DNA from: an uncultured Bacteroidales bacterium
GTDB taxonomy: Bacteria; Bacteroidota; Bacteroidia; Bacteroidales; UBA932
Assembly (NCBI GenBank): GCA_947177525.1
Contig: CAMWUW010000006.1
Location: 1 to 64,000, forward strand
Reading direction: 5' to 3'
DNA length: 64,000 nucleotides
Notes under the pieces: model-generated
The model's database searches: none
The model's input: only the letters and a program-made list of their open reading frames with translations
What the model was told of the DNA's origin: nothing
Made by a program: the position numbers and the translations under genes
Shown: positions 20,678-31,296 of the stretch, piece by piece
How positions within the stretch are numbered: position 1 is the stretch's first letter
How the letters are laid out: each line of letters starts with the position of its first letter

Positions 20678-21604
20678 TTAATACAGAGGTGAAGGATAGA
20701 TGCCTTTGTCAGCAAACTCCCGGAACTTGGCAACAACGCCTGGCCTGTCCTCCTTGAATGTCACGCCGAACCATCTTGAAGGCGTCGCGAGCAGTTCTGT
20801 CCTTCCGCTTCCGTCCTTTATCATGCAGTCAATGGCGTATGGAATATAGAATTCAGCCTTAAGTTCATTGATGTTCTTTTCAAGGAACTTTTCGAATATC
20901 GCTTCACTTTTCTCAAAGTAGTCGGGAGTGAAGCCCCACATGTTCATCGAACAAAGTGCCTTTGGCGCAAGTTCCACTTTCTCTCCCTTGCTGTTCTCTC
21001 CGTAAATCTTTCCGTCAGCCGCCATGGCTATGTTGTGGTGCTCCTCGACATCAGTAAGGAAACCGTTTGCATCGGCCGTACCTATGCCCCTTGACACTCC
21101 TCCTGATTCAGACAAGGTGTTGTCAAGCTCAAATCCAACAAGAGCAAACTCTCCGCTCTTGCCTTCGTGTGCCCTGAGCCAGTCTCCGATTACCCGGAAC
21201 GATTCCTTGCCATAGTAGTCATCGCCGTTTATCACAGCAAACGGTTCATTTATGACCTCTTTGCCCATAAGCACCGCATGGGCCGTTCCCCACGGCTTGA
21301 CACGTTCCGGATTGAGGGTGAAGCCTGCCGGAATCTTGTCAAGCTCCTGCGTAACGAAGAGGAATTCGAGTGGTGTGCCGTCAAGACATTTTACATTGCT
21401 GTATTTTTCTTTCACGACCTGTTCCATCTGCTCCTTGAAGTATTCTCTCACAATGTAGACCACCTTGCCGAATCCGGCCTGCACTGCATCATAGATAGAA
21501 TAATCAATAATTGTCTCTCCGTCAGGACCGAGTCCGTCCATCTGCTTCAGTCCGCCGTAGCGGCTGCCCATGCCGGCAGCAAGCACCAAAAGTGTAGGTT
21601 TCAT
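20678..21604 (-). CDS. NTP_transferase-family nucleotidyltransferase, substrate unknown
   Basis: LLVLAAGMGSRYGGLKQMDGLGPDGETIIDYSIYDA; INGDDYYG. Confidence 0.85.
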   Translation of the reverse strand: MKPTLLVLAAGMGSRYGGLKQMDGLGPDGETIIDYSIYDAVQAGFGKVVYIVREYFKEQMEQVVKEKYSNVKCLDGTPLEFLFVTQELDKIPAGFTLNPERVKPWGTAHAVLMGKEVINEPFAVINGDDYYGKESFRVIGDWLRAHEGKSGEFALVGFELDNTLSESGGVSRGIGTADANGFLTDVEEHHNIAMAADGKIYGENSKGEKVELAPKALCSMNMWGFTPDYFEKSEAIFEKFLEKNINELKAEFYIPYAIDCMIKDGSGRTELLATPSRWFGVTFKEDRPGVVAKFREFADKGIYPSPLY

Positions 21605-21713
21605 TTCTGTTTATTTAAGTGTTATTTTGTCTTGATAAGACTCTGATTTGAGAAAAATCCCTCAAAAATAATTATTTTTGCCGACACAACCCGATAATTC
21701 CTAAAGAAATCAC

Positions 21714-22025
21714 ATGGATGTCAAGAATAAAATAAAAGAAGTATTTTCCGGCGAGCACAGGAAATTCGCATGGTTTGTACTTGTTGTCAGCGTATATTTC
21801 CTTGGATCGTGGATATTCGGTTCAGGCAATACTGTTGTCCACTGGATTAAGGCAAAGAATGAAATCCGCCGTCAGGAGAGACTTATAATAGAATACAGGA
21901 CGGAAATAGAAAAAATGGATGCCAGCATATTGGAACGCATGACAGAAACCGACTCTTTGGAAAAATTCGCCAGGGAGCAGTTCAAGTTTGCTGCTCCCGG
22001 CGATGATGTATATCTGATAAGATAA
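21714..22025 (+). CDS. FtsB/DivIC-family septum formation initiator
   Basis: Short TM plus coiled coil, LEKFAREQFKFAAPGDDVYLI. Confidence 0.8.
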   Translation: MDVKNKIKEVFSGEHRKFAWFVLVVSVYFLGSWIFGSGNTVVHWIKAKNEIRRQERLIIEYRTEIEKMDASILERMTETDSLEKFAREQFKFAAPGDDVYLIR

Positions 22026-22042
22026 GTGCCGTCAACTCAGCA

Positions 22043-23401
22043 TCAGAAACCTGTATAGCTCATTGGACTTATGGCCCTGAGCTCCTCCTTTACTTCTTCG
22101 CTTACATTGAGCGTCTCAATGAAGCCGGCTATGACTTCATGGTTGATTCCTGCCCCGGTGCGTGTCAGTGCCTTGAGTGTCTCATAAGGGTTCGGATAGT
22201 TTTCCCTGCGCAGTATGGTCTGTATGGCCTCTGCAACCACAGCCCAGTTCTTCTCAAGGTCAGCACGGATTGCATCTTCATTCAGTATCAGTTTTCCGAG
22301 TCCCTTCTTGAGTGAGTTGAGGGCAATGACAGAATGTGCCACAGGCACCCCGATGTTGCGGAGTACAGTGGAATCCGTAAGGTCGCGCTGCAGTCTTGAA
22401 ATAGGAAGCTTCATTGACAGATGAGTGTATATCGCATCTGCCATCCCGAGATTTCCTTCCGCATTCTCAAAGTCAATAGGGTTTACCTTGTGCGGCATTG
22501 CCGATGAGCCTACCTCCCCGGCCTTTACCCTCTGGCGGAAATATTCCATGGATATGTAAGTCCAGATGTCCCTTGAGAAATCTATTAATATGGTATTGAT
22601 TCTGCGCAGGCAGTCGAAGAGGGCCGCGAGATTGTCATAATGTTCGATTTGGGTTGTAGGGAATGACCTGCTCAGGCCAAGAGATGCCACGAATTTGTCA
22701 GCAAAGTCCGGCCATGCAATCTGGGGATAAGCCACCTTATGGGCATTCATGTTGCCTGTCGCTCCTCCGAACTTGGCAGGATATGCCAGAAGCCTGAATT
22801 GGCGGATCTGCTCCTCAAGCCTTGATACATAGACCTGGAACTCCTTGCCTACCCTTGTAGGTGAGGCCGGCTGTCCGTGCGTCTTTGCCAGCATCGGGAT
22901 GTCTTTCCATTCTTCAGCCATGCCCTTGATTTTGTCCTGTACTTCTTCCAAAAGGGGCAGGAAGCAATTTTCGGCGGCTTCCTTGAATGAAAGAGGAACA
23001 GAAGTGTTGTTGATGTCCTGAGACGTAAGCCCGAAATGTACGAACTCTCCCCAGTGCATTATGCCCATTTCCTTGAAGCGGTCCTTTATATAATATTCCA
23101 CCGCCTTCACGTCATGGTTGGTCACTTTCTCGATTTCTTTTACTTTGGCACTGTCTTCGGGAGTCATGTCCCTGTATATGCCGCGCAGCTGCGTATATTT
23201 TGACTTGTCGAAGTCTGCAAGCTGCGGCAGAGGTATTTCGCACAATGCGATGAAATATTCAATCTCTACGCGCACCCGGTATCTGATGAGAGCATATTCG
23301 CTGAAATATTCTCCGAGAGGTGCAGTCTGGGATGCATATCTGCCGTCTACCGGCGATACTGCCAAAAGTGAATTACAGTCCATTGTATCAGGTTTTATCA
23401 A
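22043..23401 (-). CDS. purB: Adenylosuccinate lyase
   Basis: SPVDGRYASQTAPLGEYFSEYALIRYRV, GSSAMPHKVNPIDFENAEGNLG. Confidence 0.95.
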   Translation of the reverse strand: MIKPDTMDCNSLLAVSPVDGRYASQTAPLGEYFSEYALIRYRVRVEIEYFIALCEIPLPQLADFDKSKYTQLRGIYRDMTPEDSAKVKEIEKVTNHDVKAVEYYIKDRFKEMGIMHWGEFVHFGLTSQDINNTSVPLSFKEAAENCFLPLLEEVQDKIKGMAEEWKDIPMLAKTHGQPASPTRVGKEFQVYVSRLEEQIRQFRLLAYPAKFGGATGNMNAHKVAYPQIAWPDFADKFVASLGLSRSFPTTQIEHYDNLAALFDCLRRINTILIDFSRDIWTYISMEYFRQRVKAGEVGSSAMPHKVNPIDFENAEGNLGMADAIYTHLSMKLPISRLQRDLTDSTVLRNIGVPVAHSVIALNSLKKGLGKLILNEDAIRADLEKNWAVVAEAIQTILRRENYPNPYETLKALTRTGAGINHEVIAGFIETLNVSEEVKEELRAISPMSYTGF

Positions 23402-23469
23402 ATCAGACGCAAAGATAAGGCAAAGAAATGAAAATATTGCCGGACAAAAAGGATATTGTCGGCGAATTG

Positions 23470-24684
23470 TCAGACAAGCAGCAGGACAGCGCAGATATAC
23501 AGCAGAAACCCTTGGAAGGCCATGCTGTTCTTTGAACTTATGTCAGCCATCCTTTCTGTTGCCTCGGTATTGGAAAGTTCCTCAAGCCTGGCTGCGTCAG
23601 GAAGGTTGCGGAGCGCCCATTTTTCCACAATCATTCCGTTGCTTATGCAGGTTGCTCCTCCGTTGGACCGGTTGACTGTTATCAGTGTCTTGTAGCTGCA
23701 ATACAATATGCGCTCCATTATTGCCTGCCTTGTGCCCGTGCTGAGATTTTCAAGGTCCTCCTCTATCATCTGCGGGCCGGAAGCCGCCAGCAGCAGTGGT
23801 TTGAATCCGTGTTCACCGGCAGATTCGAGGAAGCTGAGGATAGCCTGCCATTTTTTCTCCGTAATATGCGTGTTGTAGACAGTCACGGCCATGACTTTTC
23901 CGTCAAGTGCCTCATGGTCAAGATAATTTCCTTCCTCGTCGTAGAAAGAAAGGACTGGGGCCGCACTGGCGTAATTGCTGCTTCCTTTTTGCTCCATGCT
24001 TATGAATGTCCATGTTGAGTCCGGCAGGCTTTCAAGCCCGAAAGCTTCCCGCCTTCCGTCTTTTTCATAAATGAAGACAGCCTGTTCTCCTGACTGGGAT
24101 TCAGCATCGTTCATCTCCGCCCCCTGAAGGATTGCACCGCAGCGGTAGTCCGTGAAATCTGTAACCGGAATGTAGAGCATGTTCCACAATGCAAATGCAG
24201 ATATTGAGGCTGCTGCAATTCCGAATGACACATATTTCCTTTTCGTTGGCTTGCCCAATTCCCTGAAAGGCAGGAATGCACCTGCAAGCAGCAGGCAGAG
24301 GACGATATTTTTAAGGAATGTCTGGATATGCGTCAGGTGTATTGCCTCTCCGAAACATCCGCAGTCCATCTCCGGATTGAATATGACAAGAACGAGCGTA
24401 AGCAGAGTGAAGAATCCCATGAATGCAGCAGCTGCGGCGGCTGTCAGCTTGCGCCATACACCGGTAATGAGTGCGGTTCCGATTATGCTTTCCGCAAAGG
24501 CAAGCGCGATACCTGCCGGCCTGGCCATAAAGTCCATAAAGCCTATATGGAGAAACTTGAAGTATTCGCTCATGACAAGTCCTGCGCCGACAGGGTCTGC
24601 CAGCTTCAGAATGCCGGATGCAAGGAATACGAAGCCTGTGGAAAATGCGCAGAAGCGCCTCATTCTCTGTGTTATATATTTCAT
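23470..24684 (-). CDS. DoxX/MauE-like membrane protein with C-terminal thioredoxin-like region (BT_3928-like)
   Basis: FVFLASGILKLADPVGAGLVMSEYF and NPEMDCGCFGEAIHLT; C-terminal soluble region. Confidence 0.7.
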   Translation of the reverse strand: MKYITQRMRRFCAFSTGFVFLASGILKLADPVGAGLVMSEYFKFLHIGFMDFMARPAGIALAFAESIIGTALITGVWRKLTAAAAAAFMGFFTLLTLVLVIFNPEMDCGCFGEAIHLTHIQTFLKNIVLCLLLAGAFLPFRELGKPTKRKYVSFGIAAASISAFALWNMLYIPVTDFTDYRCGAILQGAEMNDAESQSGEQAVFIYEKDGRREAFGLESLPDSTWTFISMEQKGSSNYASAAPVLSFYDEEGNYLDHEALDGKVMAVTVYNTHITEKKWQAILSFLESAGEHGFKPLLLAASGPQMIEEDLENLSTGTRQAIMERILYCSYKTLITVNRSNGGATCISNGMIVEKWALRNLPDAARLEELSNTEATERMADISSKNSMAFQGFLLYICAVLLLV

Positions 24685-24688
24685 TGTG

Positions 24689-25384
24689 CTATTTTCTGCT
24701 GAAGGAACTGATGGCTTCGTCTACCGTCGTCCTGACCTTTGAGAATATTTTGTCCGGAGGGAGCATCTTGCCGTATTCGTCAGAACAGTCTATTCGTATG
24801 AATTTCGGATCGAGCACACATTGCTCACGGTATATTTCCCGGACTCGTTTCTGGAACTCCATGTCAGCCTCATGTATGTCCTGTGCACCGTTGAGGTAGG
24901 CTCTGTCATTTCCTCCGCGGCTGCTTTTCAGCTTTTCCTCCACGAAATCCGTAGGAACATCCAGGAAAATGTTCAGGTCCGGAACCGGCAGGCCGAAAGG
25001 ACCGTATTCAGTATTGAAAATCCATTCCCTGAGTGCCTCGGATTCTGAAGGACTGCTGAGTTTTGCACATTGGTATGCAATGTTGGAATAGACATATCTG
25101 TCAAGAAGTACGCATTTCCCGTTTGAGAGTGCTTCTTTCATTTCTGCAGCAGCCCCGTGCCTGTCTTCGGCAAAGAGCAGGGCGACCAGTTGCGGATGTA
25201 CGGCATCGTTGCTTCCGAAATCTCCTCTGAGGAAACGGCTTATAAGGTCTCCGTATACCGGAGAACCATATCTCGGGAAGTGTATATATTCAATTGTGCC
25301 GAAAAGGCTTTCAAGATATTGTTTCAGCTTCTTTACCTGGGTGGACTTTCCTGCCCCGTCCAGGCCTTCAAGGACTACAAGCAT
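24689..25384 (-). CDS. tmk: Thymidylate kinase
   Basis: MLVVLEGLDGAGKSTQVKKLKQYL; LLDRYVYSNIAYQCAKL; start placed at 25384. Confidence 0.9.
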   Translation of the reverse strand: MLVVLEGLDGAGKSTQVKKLKQYLESLFGTIEYIHFPRYGSPVYGDLISRFLRGDFGSNDAVHPQLVALLFAEDRHGAAAEMKEALSNGKCVLLDRYVYSNIAYQCAKLSSPSESEALREWIFNTEYGPFGLPVPDLNIFLDVPTDFVEEKLKSSRGGNDRAYLNGAQDIHEADMEFQKRVREIYREQCVLDPKFIRIDCSDEYGKMLPPDKIFSKVRTTVDEAISSFSRK

Positions 25385-25513
25385 AATTAAATTTGATATA
25401 TGTGGACAAAGATAGTGAAATTTGTCCATGCTGTGTATGGACAAAACATCTTTTGTTACCTTTGCCGAAGAGAAGGCCGCAGGACCGGACAATGTTTAAA
25501 TATAAGATTAATT

Positions 25514-26320
25514 ATGCATACAGACAGAGAAATATATATCATGGGCATCGTCAATATGACTGATGACTCATACTTTGCACAAAGCAGGTGCGGCAATGCC
25601 GGGGCTGCTGTAAGGCGTGCCGGGAAACTTATAGAGGAAGGAGCCTCCATAATTGATGTCGGGGCATGCTCCACACGTCCGGGATCTGCTGCAGTCGGGG
25701 CGGAAGAGGAATGGCGGCGTCTTGAGCCCGCTCTGGAGGCTATAAGAAATGCCTTTCCGGATGTCCGCATCTCTGTTGACACGTACTGGGCGGAGATCGT
25801 GGCCCGCACTTATGATCTCATCGGTGATTTTATTGTAAATGACATTTCATCCGGGGAAGATGATCCGGAGATGCTTGGGACTGTCGGTGGACTCGGACTG
25901 ACGTATGTGGCTATGCACAAGAAGGGGACGCCGATGACTATGCAGTCGTTGTGCAGCTATGATGACGTGACACGTGAGGTTGCGCAATATTTTGATGATT
26001 TTGCTGCAAAGGCAGCTGCCGCTGGCATAAGGGACTGGATAATTGACCCGGGATTCGGATTTGCCAAGGACATCGGGCAGAACTATGAGCTTCTCGGAGG
26101 TCTCAGCTCTCTGAAATCAATGTGCGGCGGCCGGAGAGTCCTTGTAGGAGTATCGCGCAAGAGCATGATATACCGGTATTTCAACATCTCTCCGGAAGAA
26201 GCTTTGCCGGCCACTCAGGTGCTTCATTTCAAGGCTCTGCAGCTTGGAGCGGACATTCTTCGTGTACACGATGCCGCACAGGCGGTGCAGACCGTGCAGC
26301 TGTATCGCATGCTCGGCTGA
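25514..26320 (+). CDS. folP: Dihydropteroate synthase
   Basis: IMGIVNMTDDSYF, IDVGACSTRPGSAAVGAEEEWRRLEP, VGVSRKSMIYRYF; start placed at 25514. Confidence 0.93.
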   Translation: MHTDREIYIMGIVNMTDDSYFAQSRCGNAGAAVRRAGKLIEEGASIIDVGACSTRPGSAAVGAEEEWRRLEPALEAIRNAFPDVRISVDTYWAEIVARTYDLIGDFIVNDISSGEDDPEMLGTVGGLGLTYVAMHKKGTPMTMQSLCSYDDVTREVAQYFDDFAAKAAAAGIRDWIIDPGFGFAKDIGQNYELLGGLSSLKSMCGGRRVLVGVSRKSMIYRYFNISPEEALPATQVLHFKALQLGADILRVHDAAQAVQTVQLYRMLG

Positions 26321-26357
26321 TTCCATGGGACATGACCGGCTGGACAGCCGCATTCTA

Positions 26358-26397
26358 CGTATAATGGCTGTCTCGGAAACGGGGCAGCCATTATACG
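26358..26397. terminator. Intrinsic terminator hairpin downstream of folP
   Basis: CGTATAATGGCTG / CAGCCATTATACG 13-bp perfect stem extended by 4 pairs including G-T wobbles. Confidence 0.7.
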
Positions 26398-26412
26398 CAA
26401 AGTATTAAAAAT

Positions 26413-26443
26413 AAGCCTGTTGCATTTTACCGGCAACAGGCTT
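26413..26443 (-). terminator. Intrinsic terminator of the rimP-nusA-infB operon
   Basis: AAGCCTGTTGC / GCAACAGGCTT 11-bp stem followed on minus strand by TTATTTTTAAT. Confidence 0.85.
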
Positions 26444-26447
26444 TGCT

Positions 26448-29408
26448 TTAAAGTGTCTTCTTGATTTCGACAATGGTGTAGGCCTCGACTACGTCACCGA
26501 CCTTGATGTCATTGTAGCCCTGGATATTGAGACCGCAGTCCAGTCCGGAAGCCACTTCCTTGACATCGTCCTTGAACCTCTTGAGAGATCCGAGCTCTCC
26601 TGTATAGACAACGATGCCGTCGCGTATCACGCGCACTTTTGCTGTCCTCTGGAGCTTGCCTTCGCGGACAATACATCCGGCAATCGTGCCGACCTTGGAA
26701 ATCTTGAATGTCTCCATAACTTCTGCAGTCGCCGTAATCTCTTCTTTCTGCTCCGGCTCAAGCATACCCTCGATACCGCTCTTGAGTTCGTTGATGCAGT
26801 CGTAGATGACAGAGTAGAGACGGATTTCGATTTCCTCCTTTTCGGCCAGTTTGCGGGCACTTGTCATTGGACGTACCTGGAAGCCGATGATGATTGCATC
26901 AGATGCGGCAGCCAAAAGTATGTCTGACTCTGAAATTGCACCTACAGCCTTGTGGATTACATTTACGCGCACTTCCTCTGTCGAGAGCTTGATGATGGAG
27001 TCGGAAAGGGCCTCTACGGAACCGTCCACGTCTCCCTTTACAATAACATTCAACTCTTTGAAGTTGCCGATTGCAATCCTGCGTCCGATTTCCTCGAGCG
27101 TCATGTGCTTCTGGGTCTTGATGCCCTGGATTCTTATGAGCTGCTCCCTCTTGTTGGCAATTTCCTTTGCCTCTTTTTCATCTGCCATCACGTTGAATGT
27201 CTCGCCGGCAGTAGGGGCGCCGTTGAGTCCGAGCACTGAAACCGGAGTTGACGGTCCTGCCTCTTCCACCTTCTGGCCGCGCTCATTGAACATGGCCTTG
27301 ACCTTTCCTGTGTAGCATCCGCTGAGCATCATGTCACCGACCCTCATTGTGCCGTTCTGAACAAGCACGGTGGCAAGATAGCCGCGTCCCTTGTCAAGGG
27401 ATGACTCTATCACGGCTCCTGATGCCCTTCGGTTCGGATTGGCCTTGAGGTCAAGCATCTCAGCCTCCAGCAGGACTTTCTCAAGAAGGAGATCCACATT
27501 GATGCCCTTCTTGGCCGAGATTTCCTGGCACTGATATTTTCCTCCCCAGTCCTCGACAAGAATATTCATGTTGGAGAGCTGTTCCCTGATTTTCTCAGGA
27601 TTTGCTCCCGGCTTGTCTATCTTGTTGATTGCGAATACCATAGGTACACCTGCCGCCTGGGCATGGTTGATGGCCTCGACAGTCTGTGGCATTATGGCGT
27701 CATCTGCCGCTATGATGATGATCGCAAGGTCTGTCATCTTGGCACCGCGGGCACGCATGGCTGTGAAGGCCTCATGTCCAGGGGTGTCAAGGAAAGTAAT
27801 CCTCTGCCCGTCAGGAAGCACAACATTGTATGCTCCGATGTGCTGGGTGATTCCTCCGGCCTCACCGGCAATCACATTCGCTTTTCTGATATAGTCCAGA
27901 AGGGAGGTCTTACCGTGGTCAACATGTCCCATGACAGTGATGACCGGAGGTCTTGACTGAAGATCCTCTTCTGTATCCTCAGCCTCGCCCTGGGTGATGG
28001 CATCCGTTAGATTCGCCGTCACAAATTCCACTTCATATCCGAATTCCTCCGCAACAAGAACAAGGGTTTCCGCATCAAGCCTCTGGTTGATTGACACCAT
28101 CATTCCGAGACTCATGCATGCTCCGATAACCTTGGTCACAGGAGTGTTGTTCATAAGAGTGGCAAGGTCGTTCACAGTCACGAATTCAGTAACCTTAAGC
28201 ACTTTCTGCTCCATTTCCTGAAGCTCCATCTCCTCCTGCATCCTCTGTGAGGCAAGCTCTCTCTTTTCTTTTCTGTGCTTGGCTCCGAAATTGCCCTTCT
28301 TGCTTTCATTCATGCGGGCATACGTCTCCTTGATCTGCTTCTGGATTTCCTTCTGCATCTCTTCCTGCTCGGCTTCTGTCATGGCCGGCTTGAACTTGTC
28401 ACCTCCTCTGTCGCGGCGGCTCTTCTTGTTCTTGCCTGCTCCCTGCTGAGCCTGTGCACCAGGTGCACCCGGACGCTGCTGTTTCTGTGCCTGTCCCTGA
28501 ACCGGCTTTCCGTTCTTGTCCTTCTTTCCGGACTTGTTGTCTGCCTCCACCTTGGTCACATCAACCTTCTGGCTTCCCGGCTTGTCGATTCTTTCTCTCT
28601 TTTTCTTTTTCTTCTTCTTGCGGTCAAATTGTGAAAGGTCAATCTTGTCGACTACTTTCGGACCTGCAAGACGCTCAACTTCAACTTTGATTTCGCGAGG
28701 CTCAGACTTTTCCTTTGTCTCCGGCTTGCCGGGCTTTTCCTCTTTCTTCTGGACAGGCTCTTCCTTCTTTTCCGGCTGAACGGGCTTTTCCGCTGGGGTT
28801 GGGGCGGAAACCTGCTCCGCTGCCGGTTTCTGCTGAACCGGAGCCTCCTCTTTAACCTCGCTTTTCTTTTTCTCGAACTTTGAAAGGTCAATCTTGTCCA
28901 CGACCTTAAGTCCTGTCTTCTCTTCTGTCGGCTGTGCGGCTGCAGGCCTTGATTCCGTCCTGGCTTCCTGCTTTGCCGGCATTTCAGCAGCCGGTGCTAC
29001 AGGAGCGGCAGGCTTTTCCTCCTGCTTTTCCTCGACAGCCTTCGGCTCCTCTTTAGTAAGTTCCTCCTCCTGCTCATCTGCCTTGGCCTGTACTTTAGGG
29101 ACTTCCGTCTCCAGTACATTGCTTTTGATGATAATCTCTTTCTCAGGAGCCTCTTCATCTTCCTGACCCGGTTTCTTCTTGGCCCCGAGCTCAATGATTT
29201 CCTTGAGCTTTATGGTAACTTTTTCCGAGTCTTTCTTAAGTTTCAGGTCTTCACCGAACTTGGCCTCTATTTCCGGAAGATATACATCCGATACCTTGGC
29301 ATTCGGATTCATCTCCACATTGGCCCCTTTCTCATTGAGAAAATCAACGAGTCTCTGAAGTCCGATGCTGAATTGTTTTGTCAGTTTGCTTAGTCTGATT
29401 TCTGCCAT
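26448..29408 (-). CDS. infB: Translation initiation factor IF-2
   Basis: [47 protein letters not shown]-rich N-terminus. Confidence 0.97.
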   Translation of the reverse strand: MAEIRLSKLTKQFSIGLQRLVDFLNEKGANVEMNPNAKVSDVYLPEIEAKFGEDLKLKKDSEKVTIKLKEIIELGAKKKPGQEDEEAPEKEIIIKSNVLETEVPKVQAKADEQEEELTKEEPKAVEEKQEEKPAAPVAPAAEMPAKQEARTESRPAAAQPTEEKTGLKVVDKIDLSKFEKKKSEVKEEAPVQQKPAAEQVSAPTPAEKPVQPEKKEEPVQKKEEKPGKPETKEKSEPREIKVEVERLAGPKVVDKIDLSQFDRKKKKKKKRERIDKPGSQKVDVTKVEADNKSGKKDKNGKPVQGQAQKQQRPGAPGAQAQQGAGKNKKSRRDRGGDKFKPAMTEAEQEEMQKEIQKQIKETYARMNESKKGNFGAKHRKEKRELASQRMQEEMELQEMEQKVLKVTEFVTVNDLATLMNNTPVTKVIGACMSLGMMVSINQRLDAETLVLVAEEFGYEVEFVTANLTDAITQGEAEDTEEDLQSRPPVITVMGHVDHGKTSLLDYIRKANVIAGEAGGITQHIGAYNVVLPDGQRITFLDTPGHEAFTAMRARGAKMTDLAIIIIAADDAIMPQTVEAINHAQAAGVPMVFAINKIDKPGANPEKIREQLSNMNILVEDWGGKYQCQEISAKKGINVDLLLEKVLLEAEMLDLKANPNRRASGAVIESSLDKGRGYLATVLVQNGTMRVGDMMLSGCYTGKVKAMFNERGQKVEEAGPSTPVSVLGLNGAPTAGETFNVMADEKEAKEIANKREQLIRIQGIKTQKHMTLEEIGRRIAIGNFKELNVIVKGDVDGSVEALSDSIIKLSTEEVRVNVIHKAVGAISESDILLAAASDAIIIGFQVRPMTSARKLAEKEEIEIRLYSVIYDCINELKSGIEGMLEPEQKEEITATAEVMETFKISKVGTIAGCIVREGKLQRTAKVRVIRDGIVVYTGELGSLKRFKDDVKEVASGLDCGLNIQGYNDIKVGDVVEAYTIVEIKKTL

Positions 29409-29431
29409 ATTTTACCCCTTAAATTTTAGTC

Positions 29432-30685
29432 TTATTCTTCCTCTTCTTCAAATTCCGCACGGAGTATGTCCATCACCTCCTCTACGGTTTCGTCTTCAAG
29501 GTCCGCCCTCTTGGCTACATCTGCTGCAGAAAGTGCAAGTACACTTCTTGCCGTGTCGCATCCGATGCTATGAAGCTTGGCTATGATCCAGTCCTCTATA
29601 ACATCACTGAACTCGCTCAGCAGCACATCCTCTTCATCCTCGGCAGTGTCCTCCGAAGGCAGCTCCCTCCATACTTCGATTTCCTTTCCTACCAGCATGC
29701 TTGCAAGCCTGATGTTGCATCCGCCTTTTCCGATACCCTTCTTGACCTCGTCCGGAAGCATGAACACCTTGATCTTGTCCTCTTCTCCTCCAAGTACGAT
29801 GGATGATATCTTTGCCGGATTGAGTGCCCTCTGGATGAGCAGCTGTGTATTTGAAGTCCACTGCAGGACATCAATGTTCTCGTTGCGCAGCTCCCTTACG
29901 ATGCCGATTATACGTGAACCCTTTACACCGATACATGCTCCGATAGGGTCAATTCTCTCATCGTATGATTCCACGGCAACCTTGGCCCTCTCGCCCGGTA
30001 CGCGTACAACCTTCTTGATGGTGATAAGGCCGTCGTAAATCTCAGGAACCTCCTGCTCGAACAGCTTCTCGAGGAACTCCGGAGTCACCCTTGACAGGAC
30101 AATGTAAGGAGTGGTGTTGTTCTTCATCTCCACACTCTTGATGATTGCCCTTACAGTATCGTTCTTCTTAAAGTGCTCTCCAGGAATCTGCTCAGACTTC
30201 GGAAGCCTCAGCTCATTGCCGTCCTCGTCAAGTATAAGTGCTTCCTTTGCCCAGGTCTGGTATACTTCGCCGGTAAAGATCTCACCGATCTTGCCGACAT
30301 ATTTATTGTAAAGATTGGCTTTTTCGATGTCCATGATCCTTCCCTGGAGATTCTGCCTGATGTTGAGTATGCCCCTGCGTCCGAAATCCTTCAGCTCAAT
30401 CTTCTTTGCGAACGTCTCGCCAAGCTCGTAGTCATCCTCCTCAAGATCTGAAATGGCAATCTGCGTGTTTGGATCCTCGACTTCCTCGACAACCTCCCTG
30501 TTCCAGTAAATCTCGCAGTCCCCCTTGTCAATGTTGATGATTATGTCAAAGTTGTCTGCTGAACCGTAGGTCTTGGTAATCTGAGTTCTGAACACATCTT
30601 CAAGCACACCCATCATTGTAGGCCTGTCGATGTTCTTCTGGTTCTTGAACTCTGTGAAAGCATCTTTAAGCTCTATCTTTTCCAT
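29432..30685 (-). CDS. nusA: Transcription termination/antitermination factor NusA
   Basis: DPIGACIGVKGSRIIGIVRELRNENIDVLQW KH-domain motif; between rimP and infB. Confidence 0.96.
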   Translation of the reverse strand: MEKIELKDAFTEFKNQKNIDRPTMMGVLEDVFRTQITKTYGSADNFDIIINIDKGDCEIYWNREVVEEVEDPNTQIAISDLEEDDYELGETFAKKIELKDFGRRGILNIRQNLQGRIMDIEKANLYNKYVGKIGEIFTGEVYQTWAKEALILDEDGNELRLPKSEQIPGEHFKKNDTVRAIIKSVEMKNNTTPYIVLSRVTPEFLEKLFEQEVPEIYDGLITIKKVVRVPGERAKVAVESYDERIDPIGACIGVKGSRIIGIVRELRNENIDVLQWTSNTQLLIQRALNPAKISSIVLGGEEDKIKVFMLPDEVKKGIGKGGCNIRLASMLVGKEIEVWRELPSEDTAEDEEDVLLSEFSDVIEDWIIAKLHSIGCDTARSVLALSAADVAKRADLEDETVEEVMDILRAEFEEEEE

Positions 30686-30709
30686 TTTTTCATTTATTGT
30701 TTTTATATG

Positions 30710-31177
30710 TTATTCAAATTCGACAAAAGGCCGTACCGAATTGATGCAGTCCATTGCGTAGCGGTCCTCATGCTCTACGATTTCTTTCTTTTTCTTTCCT
30801 TCAACGGCCTCTTTGGCAGAATATCTGAGCGTGATGCCGTCTTCATCGGCTTCCGTGAGCACTGCCACCAGCTTCCTTCCTCCCTTGAACAGGACTTCCA
30901 CCTTGCTTCCCCTTGCTTTCAGGAACTGCTTCAGTACCTTGAAAGGCTGATCAAGACCGGCGGAACTTACTGTGACGGAATAATCTTCCTCCGACCTGTC
31001 GAACTTGGCCTCGAATGCCCTGCTTATGGCAATGCAGTCCTCAAGCTCCACAGTGCCCTCTTCCGATTCCATGGTTATCTCCACATCATTTTCCTTGCTG
31101 ACGGAAACTTCAACAATGTATAAACCGCGTGCAACGATTTCGCATGTCATTGCATCTATAATGTCTGATACGTTCAT
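30710..31177 (-). CDS. rimP: Ribosome maturation factor RimP
   Basis: EVSVSKENDVEITMESEEGTVELEDCIAISRAFEAKFD, SSAGLDQPFKVLKQFLKARG; start placed at 31177. Confidence 0.9.
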   Translation of the reverse strand: MNVSDIIDAMTCEIVARGLYIVEVSVSKENDVEITMESEEGTVELEDCIAISRAFEAKFDRSEEDYSVTVSSAGLDQPFKVLKQFLKARGSKVEVLFKGGRKLVAVLTEADEDGITLRYSAKEAVEGKKKKEIVEHEDRYAMDCINSVRPFVEFE

Positions 31178-31203
31178 TCTGCTCGTTGTAATGCATAAAA
31201 TAA

Positions 31204-31220
31204 GGGGGCTTGCTGCCCCC
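31204..31220 (-). promoter_or_regulatory. Candidate transcription attenuator in the rimP leader
   Basis: GGGGGC-AGCAA-GCCCCC followed on minus strand by TTATTTTAT, between a TACATTTG box and the rimP ATG. Confidence 0.45.
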
Positions 31221-31238
31221 TGAATCATTCTCACGCTG

Positions 31239-31246
31239 CAAATGTA
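31239..31246 (-). promoter_or_regulatory. Candidate -7 box (TACATTTG) of the rimP-nusA-infB operon
   Basis: Reverse strand TACATTTG matches TAnnTTTG. Confidence 0.45.
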
Positions 31247-31296
31247 CGAATAAAATCAGAATAACAAAAAAAAGTTGTACCTGAACCTGCAAAATA

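Noticed and set aside
28275-28634. Plus-strand Leu/Phe-rich ORF (119 aa) and neighbours at 28454..29166
   Set aside because: Antisense to the K/E-rich N-terminus of infB; codon-composition shadow, no independent support
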